From Isoetes taiwanensis (taxonomy: Eukaryota > Streptophyta > Lycopodiopsida > Isoetales > Isoetaceae), in contig JAJEKV010000013.1 of NCBI GenBank assembly GCA_021234155.1, positions 17,365,616-17,429,615 of the forward strand: 64,000 nt of DNA. Direction: 5' to 3'. The translations under genes were made by a program, and so were the position numbers. The notes beneath the pieces are model-generated. The model ran no database searches. It was not told the origin of the DNA and worked only from the letters and a program-made list of their open reading frames with translations. This document shows, piece by piece, positions 59,170-64,000 of this stretch. The first letter of the stretch is position 1; each line of letters begins with the position of its first letter.

Positions 59170-59460
59170 TCACCCCTCACAGAGTGCGCCCAGGCCCATT
59201 CGGTTTGCAATCCGAACTGAACAGGCGCCTTTGTGTGAGTGGTTGACCAACGTTGACCTAAATAGAAGTACAAGTTAATTAAACTGATAGTATAGATTAG
59301 TTTACTCCCTTCATTCTAGTCCGGTTTGTATTTTATAACACTAAGAAACTCCCTGTGAATTATAAAATAGCTTCAAAAACAGTCGACCCCTCACAGAGTG
59401 CGCCCAGACTCATTCGATTGGCAATCCAATCTGGCCCAGGCGCACTGTGTGAGTGGTGGG
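59170..59460 (+). repeat. Fold-back repeat array 1 (two units)
   Basis: Two copies of a 75-80-bp sequence (59170-59247, 59384-59460) start 214 bp apart. Each has outer arms CTCACAGAGTGCGCC and GGCGCACTGTGTGAG (second copy; the first is slightly changed) and an inner partly palindromic core (CGGTTTGCAATCCG in the first). The second unit ends 110 bp before a TATA box. Confidence 0.85.
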
Positions 59461-59570
59461 TGTTTTAGAATATGGTGAAACCAAATGAACGCCTCGTACC
59501 TTCGCTAATGCCCTAGTTTCTTTTTTTTTTCCCATATGAATTGCAGGTTACAACCCTAAATCCCACCTCC

Positions 59571-59579
59571 CTATAAATA
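59571..59579 (+). promoter_or_regulatory. Internal TATA box with telo-box, before the H3-tail-like frame
   Basis: CTATAAATA, with AACCCTAAA about 15 nt upstream (59552-59560) and ATTAGGGTTT directly downstream (59584-59593). Telo-boxes near transcription starts are typical of plant ribosomal-protein and other growth-related promoters. The ATG of the following frame lies 110 nt downstream. That it is a working promoter is inference. Confidence 0.55.
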
Positions 59580-59680
59580 CAAAATTAGGGTTTCTATTTT
59601 ATCTCCACCCTTCCCGGAGAACAGCTCGCCCAAGAGGACGATCTTCAGGCGCCAGAACTCGAAACTCGTCAAACAAAAGC

Positions 59681-59941
59681 ATGGCACGGACGAAACAAAC
59701 CGCACGCAAGGTTATGCCACCCGGTTATGTCAGCGCCCAGGAGCGGGCCGTCCAACAAAAGGCCAGAAGAAGACAAGCGCACATCGAGGAAGAGGAGGCA
59801 CCTGTAGAACCACCTAACCCTAACCCAGAAGAGCAGGAACAAGTATCGGAGCAGCTCGACTGGGAGATGGACGCCGAGGAATTGAGAAGGGAGTCAAGAG
59901 GAGATTTTCGCGATGACGGCGAAACCGAACCCCAACCGTAG
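59681..59941 (+). CDS. Element C open frame 1, starts with the histone H3 tail sequence
   Basis: 86 codons. It opens MARTKQTARK: after the start Met, all nine residues equal residues 1-9 of histone H3, including Lys4 and Lys9. Similarity stops there (VMPPGY where H3 has STGGK). The rest is highly charged: a basic patch (QQKARRRQAH, about residues 25-34), an acidic, proline-rich middle (EEEEAPVEPPNPNPEEQE) and an acidic end. There is no globular domain, zinc finger or membrane segment. The start is fixed by the H3 match and by the TATA box 110 nt upstream. A lysine-rich open frame in another phase overlaps its end (59913-60167). It is not a gag or pol motif I know. A role in binding chromatin readers or modifiers is inference. 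Confidence 0.6.
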   Translation: MARTKQTARKVMPPGYVSAQERAVQQKARRRQAHIEEEEAPVEPPNPNPEEQEQVSEQLDWEMDAEELRRESRGDFRDDGETEPQP

Positions 59942-60830
59942 CCCGAACCAAAGAAGGCTAAGAGGAAAAGAGAAGAAAGCCACCAAGAAATCAAAGGTGG
60001 AGCCGCCGAAAGAAAAAGAGGAGCGGCCGAAGAGGAAGGAGGAGAAGGAACAGAGGAGGGAAGAAAGGAGGAAGCGCAAGGAGGGGAGAGAGGGTGAGAG
60101 CGAGAAAGGCAAGGACCCTGGAGGTGCCGCAAAAGAAACCGAAGAAGAAAAAAGACGCCGTTTGTAGGGAGGACCATACAGAGGAGCCGGATCCCTCGAG
60201 AAGCCCCATCTTCGTCCGGACTCGAACTGGAGGAGGGAGCAGAGGAGGACCTAACCGAGGGACTTCGGGCCTTCCAACCCAATACCGAAGATGGAGACCA
60301 CAGTGGCTAATGCACCGCCTATCCTAAATGGTCGTCGCCGGCACCCCAAATGACAAAGAATTCAAGAAACCAAGGCCGCAAAGGGAGTCTTTTACGTCTT
60401 TGAAACGGGATTTGAAGTACCGAAGGAGTTGAAGGAGTACACTTCGCATATGAAAATGTACGAAAGAATACTCCAAATACTATGAAGAACACAGTGGTGA
60501 GGACCATTGAAGGAGGTCGGCCGACGAAGAAAAAATACGCTTGAAGCCCCCACCCGAACAGCCAACCCTCCGGCGAAGCCAATGAAGAGACCGGCGGACT
60601 CAAAATTCGGGCGAGGGCGGTCCAGAAATCAAGCACTTCCAACAGAGCTATGGCTTCCCTTATTCCCCGAAGCTTCCTTTGCACGCCCGGACGAGAGATT
60701 TTGCAGGAGTTCGACCCGTCCAAATGGGTCACTGACGACGTCGCTTTGCTTGCATTGCAGTGAGGCGTCTGAAAGCACATCGTACACCACTTTGAAGACT
60801 TCTGTTGTGTGTGCCCAAAGACGCTAAGAG
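59913..60830 (+). other. Charged and unassigned sequence after open frame 1
   Basis: An open frame at 59913-60167 is very rich in Lys, Glu and Arg (KKATKKSKVEPPKEKEERPK), like a nuclear, disordered or coiled region. From 60300 to 60830 several short frames contain phrases such as ALPTELWLPLFPEASF and RPDERF, but no known domain. An antisense frame of 185 codons (59725-60282) is only the complement of this biased sequence. Confidence 0.4.
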
Positions 60831-61020
60831 AGTCACTTGTATGCCCAAAGATATGAGGCTAGCGCGGTATATTAAGAAAGAACCTTTTGAACTTTGTAGA
60901 TAACCTTCTCTCTAGTATAAGTTTGTAATTCAGTAAAATTAATTGAGTGTAAGTAGGATGCACTCACCAATTACAGATTTAGAAATTAGTAAAATTGGAA
61001 CAAAACCAAGCATTTTGGTC

Positions 61021-61506
61021 CCACCCCTCACAGAGTCTTGTGCTCATTCGGGTTTGCAAACCCCATTCCCCATGGCGACCGTGTGAGTGGTCGAGCATAG
61101 TTTGGTGCCCAATCTTGCCTAAATGCGTAGTAGTAGGTATACCATTCGATCCAGCTCACCTTAATTAGTAGGATTTGACCCATAGTTTGTCAAAACCGGC
61201 CAACTATCAGCCGAATGGAGTTCCACCCCTCACAGAGTGCGCCCAGGCTCATTCGGTTTGCAAACCGATTCCCCCATGGCGCACTGTGTGAGTGGTCGAC
61301 CCCCAATCTAGACCAAAACTTGCCCAAATAAGGCGAGTAAGGGCTCAATCCAGGTTATCTCAATGAGATACCCAGGATTATATCCTTAGTTCTCTAGTTA
61401 GCATCATTATTGATCTAAATAAGAGCCCACCCCTCACGAGTGCTTAGAACCGATTCGGTCCCCAAACCAATCCCACTCATCAAGACTTTGTGTGAGAGTG
61501 GTCAAG
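61021..61506 (+). repeat. Fold-back repeat array 2 (three units)
   Basis: Units at 61021-61095, 61223-61300 and 61428-61506 start 202 and 205 bp apart. The middle unit is the best: outer arms CTCACAGAGTGCGCC and GGCGCACTGTGTGAG pair at 14 of 15 positions, and the core TCGGTTTGCAAACCGA is a perfect 16-bp palindrome. In the first unit the core is GGGTTTGCAAACCC, also a perfect palindrome, with a G-C pair where the other has C-G. The third unit is the most decayed. It ends 160 bp before the next TATA box. Confidence 0.87.
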
Positions 61507-61665
61507 TCCGAATTGACCCAAAGCTGTCCTTCAACGAACCAAAATCATTGCTTAGGGATCCTTAAAAGTATTTTCCAAGCTCAGTTAGCCCATGAATTAT
61601 ACCTCTAGACCCTAGAAATTCAGACAAATGCGAACCTAAAATTTTCCCAAAAATTAGGGTTTTGC

Positions 61666-61675
61666 CTATAAAAAG
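61666..61675 (+). promoter_or_regulatory. Second internal TATA box with telo-box
   Basis: CTATAAAAAG, directly preceded by ATTAGGGTTT (61653-61662). The ATG of open frame 2 is 123 nt downstream, close to the 110 nt of the first cassette. Confidence 0.55.
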
Positions 61676-61788
61676 GGAACCCAAGTGTCATTTTAAGCCT
61701 TACAACCTCGCTCTCTGCTCCAAGCCGATTTCCCCCGATCCTTAGGGCGCTTCAAAGACTGGCTCATTCATCCCCAGCCTCGGTGCCC

Positions 61789-62109
61789 ATGGCCACTTCT
61801 TCATTCAAGCGATGGTACAGCGCCCACGGCTCATGTGGCTGGTTTACATCGAATCCGTCTTCGGTGTCTTCCGAAGGGAACTTCGACATTGAAGCTACCA
61901 TCAATGCCACTCCCTTCTACCGTAGCATTATGTCTGAGTTCCATGCCAAGATAGGACCATCTTTGGTAGAACTCCCCACTTTGTGTGTAGGATATTTTGC
62001 ACCTAACACGGTCCTCAAGTCAGCCCCGCAAGATATCCCAAATGTAGATAAGTATTTAGAGAATAAAGCAGTCCGCCTTCCCAACTACATGTCCATCTCA
62101 TGTCAATAG
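61789..62109 (+). CDS. Element C open frame 2, unknown product
   Basis: 106 codons from an ATG in good context (CCCATGGCC) at 61789. The sequence MATSSFKRWYSAHGSCGWF continues with a mixed, ordinary composition (FDIEATINATPFYRSIMSEF; LVELPTLCVGYF), more like a folded domain than open frame 1. I recognise no family. It follows array 2 and the second TATA box. A lysine-rich frame with SKKKKKKRRNTK follows at 62242-62457, echoing the basic stretch after open frame 1. Whether these are parts of one spliced or one broken gene is not decided here. Confidence 0.45.
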   Translation: MATSSFKRWYSAHGSCGWFTSNPSSVSSEGNFDIEATINATPFYRSIMSEFHAKIGPSLVELPTLCVGYFAPNTVLKSAPQDIPNVDKYLENKAVRLPNYMSISCQ

Positions 62110-63300
62110 GAGGAGGTACTTCTCCTATCTGGCCAGCTTGTAGCCATCTTTTTATCTCTTCGGGTCAAACCCGGATAGGGGAACCCTCCAGCCTTTAGAA
62201 GTTGAACCCATAGCCATGGGTCGCAGTTAGAGGAGGAACGCATGCGACTTGAAAGTACGAGCAAGAAGAAGAAGAAGAAGAGGAGGAATACGAAGTGGAC
62301 CACGAAGACCGGATCCGGAGCAAGAGAGGCAACAAGCGTAACAACGATCCAAAGCTTCAAGAGGGACCGAGAGCAACAAGAAGAGCCCCACCACTTTCGG
62401 GGCATTACAAGCTTGACACCTGTTCATAGCAGGCGAGGCATATCTAACCCTTCATGACATTAAGAATCTTCCACAAAGGTCGCGACGAGGCCTTAGGGTA
62501 GATGAGATTTTGCATCTCCCACGACGGCGAAGGCGGACCTCGGCGACTTCATCGATCGAGAAGCTCGGGACTTCCCTATCAAAGATAAGAGAAGCGGAAC
62601 CTTCACCGTGAGACATCATCGATATAGAAGCTTACGCGAGGTATCGTGCGGATGATGACCGAAAAGGAATTGCCCTGAGGAGGAGGAGTTCATGGCGATT
62701 CAGGAACAAATGGGCATCAAGGGCAAGTCCACCTCAGCATTGTTACCGAGCTCGCCAACACCAATCCTGAAGCAACATGGAGGCAGTATCAACCTAAGGA
62801 GGCTGGTGCACCAGGACTTCAGAGAGCTAGAGGAAGTACCAGTGGATGACTTCGCGGGAAGGCACAGGGCAACTTCCTCTGCTCATGCCGCGAGGGGCAT
62901 GATAAAGCCTCAGATACTACCTGCCGTTGCTGCTAGACGGAAGAATAGCGGTTATTCACCGCCAATTTAGCCCACGAGGCAAAGAAGGGGTCTTTATGCT
63001 TATCGCCCTCTCAGGATTTGGGCACCATGCTCGATTAGCATCAAACATCGATCATGTTGTCCTGATCAAGAGAGCGATTGCATTGACCATCTTCGACTTT
63101 GCAATCCCTTATAGGCGACGAGGCGATTGGCGTGGGATACCGCGTATACATCGATAAGAGAATTGAAGACATGGAGGCAGCACTCCAAGGAGGGACGACA
63201 ACAAATATTCTCAGGAACTTAACGGGGTCATTAGGTACGGCCCAAGTGAAGAAATTTTTGGAGGACCACCCTGACTACCTCAAGAAATTTCAAGAGTAGA
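62110..63300 (+). other. Element C internal region with short open frames
   Basis: Frames at 62242-62457, 62692-62970, 62927-63157 and 63099-63299 are plausible remnants of one longer coding region, since they follow each other with similar composition. The last ends QVKKFLEDHPDYLKKFQE just before an AT-rich stretch. No domain is recognised. Confidence 0.4.
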
Positions 63301-64000
63301 AGTTTACTAATTGTAAAAGTTTTAGTATATATATATGAATATAATATATATCTCTTTTTGTATATAATTGTTCCCTCAAATTGTATAAACAAGTAAAACA
63401 ACGTAACACACAAAACAAGAACTAATGATCGAAATGTACTCTAATGTGCATGCAAATTTAGAGTACCTAGAAACCTTGATGACACAAAGCAAAATGAGAA
63501 CAAGAACATACCCCACCAAGGCTTCCGTAGGAATTTGTGCCTGAGTGAAGCGCAACAATAAGAGAAGCTATCCCAGGATCAGATCGGACATCCAATTACA
63601 TAAGGGCATTGTTAAAGCGTGGGTAGCAGCAATAGGAGGACAGACCAAAATGTACCCTTGCTGGAAACACCACCGGGCTGGACAAAGCAACAAAGGAAGA
63701 GAAGCGTAAGGAGAAGATCTCCTAGTTCGATCCTCGAGCTCCAGCTCAGATCTGACTTCGGCATCGAGGAGCGGAAGAAGAAGAGATCGGATCGCCCGGC
63801 GGGATCCAAACAAAGGACAGGGGCATCACGCATCGATTACCGAGAAGAAAGTTGACTCGCCCTTAGTAATGTGTGGAAAGCCGAAAGTTAGAGCAAGCCA
63901 GAGAAAACAGATCCGGAATGGAAGCAGAGGCATGGCTGGACGAGATGAGTGAGTACGGCAACGCCTATGGCATGAAAGATAAAGATAAAGGCAGGGTAGC
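63301..64000 (+). other. AT-rich spacer, then start of a GC-richer region, cut by the window
   Basis: 63301-63560 is AT-rich (TATATATATATGAATATAATATATA) and may be the 3' end of the second internal unit. From about 63600 the composition rises in GC again with basic, charged open frames. I cannot tell whether this is the start of gag. Confidence 0.35.

Larger units (their letters stand above)
57361..64000 (+). mobile_element. Element C: large Ty3-type LTR element, 5' part only
   Basis: It starts with a 1.6-kb LTR and a Met-tRNA primer-binding site and runs off the window. Its LTR shares the TGTGACRTTCC start and a U5 block with element A, so a Ty3 assignment is inferred from that relation. 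The first 5 kb after the primer site hold no recognisable gag or pol. Instead there are two cassettes of fold-back repeats, a TATA box and an open frame. Extra open frames before gag are known in Tat/Ogre-type Ty3 elements, although Ogre uses a different primer tRNA. Without the 3' LTR its age and completeness cannot be judged; several open frames look broken. Confidence 0.8.

Noticed and set aside
59681-59941. A histone H3 gene
   Set aside because: Identity ends after residue 9 and the rest has no histone fold. It lies inside the internal region of an LTR element.
59725-60282. Antisense open frame of 185 codons, Ser/Leu-rich
   Set aside because: It is the complement of Lys/Glu-rich coding sequence, which rarely gives stops on the other strand.
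59170-61506. CRISPR-like array
   Set aside because: There are only five diverged repeats of about 75 bp, the spacers are over 120 bp, and the sequence is a plant nuclear element.

Overview
The window is nuclear DNA of a vascular plant with a large, repeat-rich genome. The evidence is a spliced xyloglucan endotransglucosylase/hydrolase (XTH) gene, remains of a plant mTERF gene, plant-type L1 LINEs, Ty3 and Copia LTR elements, a Mutator-like MITE and tRNA-derived SINE monomers. A gymnosperm or another large-genome lineage would fit, but nothing here proves the clade. Only the XTH gene looks like a complete, ordinary host gene. Most of the rest is transposon in transposon.

Layout. 1-1710: degenerate, unassigned. 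1711-2247: tail-to-head array of tRNA-like SINE monomers on the minus strand; the fifth monomer is split by a 20-kb Ty3 element (element A, 2248-22246, LTRs about 1.6 kb), and its other half lies at 22247-22310. Element A keeps recognisable gag, protease, RT, RNase H and integrase traces at 8.8-12.35 kb. Its chromodomain region is interrupted by a 7.4-kb DNA-transposon-like block (12517-19882), which itself holds a truncated retroposon, local duplications, a polypyrimidine repeat, a MULE MITE with perfect 9-bp TSDs and a LINE RT scrap. 22.3-26.6 kb: antisense Copia and sense Ty3 fragments. 26671-27912 (minus): the XTH gene, four exons. 29881-34168 (minus): a 5'-truncated L1. 34401-45392: a young non-autonomous LTR element (element B, perfect 5-bp TSD) with a full-length L1 nested inside it (35085-41790, perfect 18-bp TSD). 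46.66-48.2 kb: a 1.4-kb polypyrimidine tract attached to a dispersed repeat. 52.9-53.9 kb: broken mTERF gene. 57361 to the window end: the left part of a second large Ty3 element (element C), related to A by its LTR.

The most unusual material is inside element C. After its LTR and Met-tRNA primer site come two cassettes of the same design. Each has an array of about 205-bp repeats carrying a 75-bp fold-back sequence, then a TATA box with a telo-box, then a leader of 110-123 nt, then an open frame. The first frame begins with MARTKQTARK, which is exactly the start Met plus residues 1-9 of the histone H3 tail, followed by unrelated sequence. A second point of interest is the nested L1 in element B: its insertion marks look recent, yet its body is heavily frameshifted, which suggests it was already dead when it moved.
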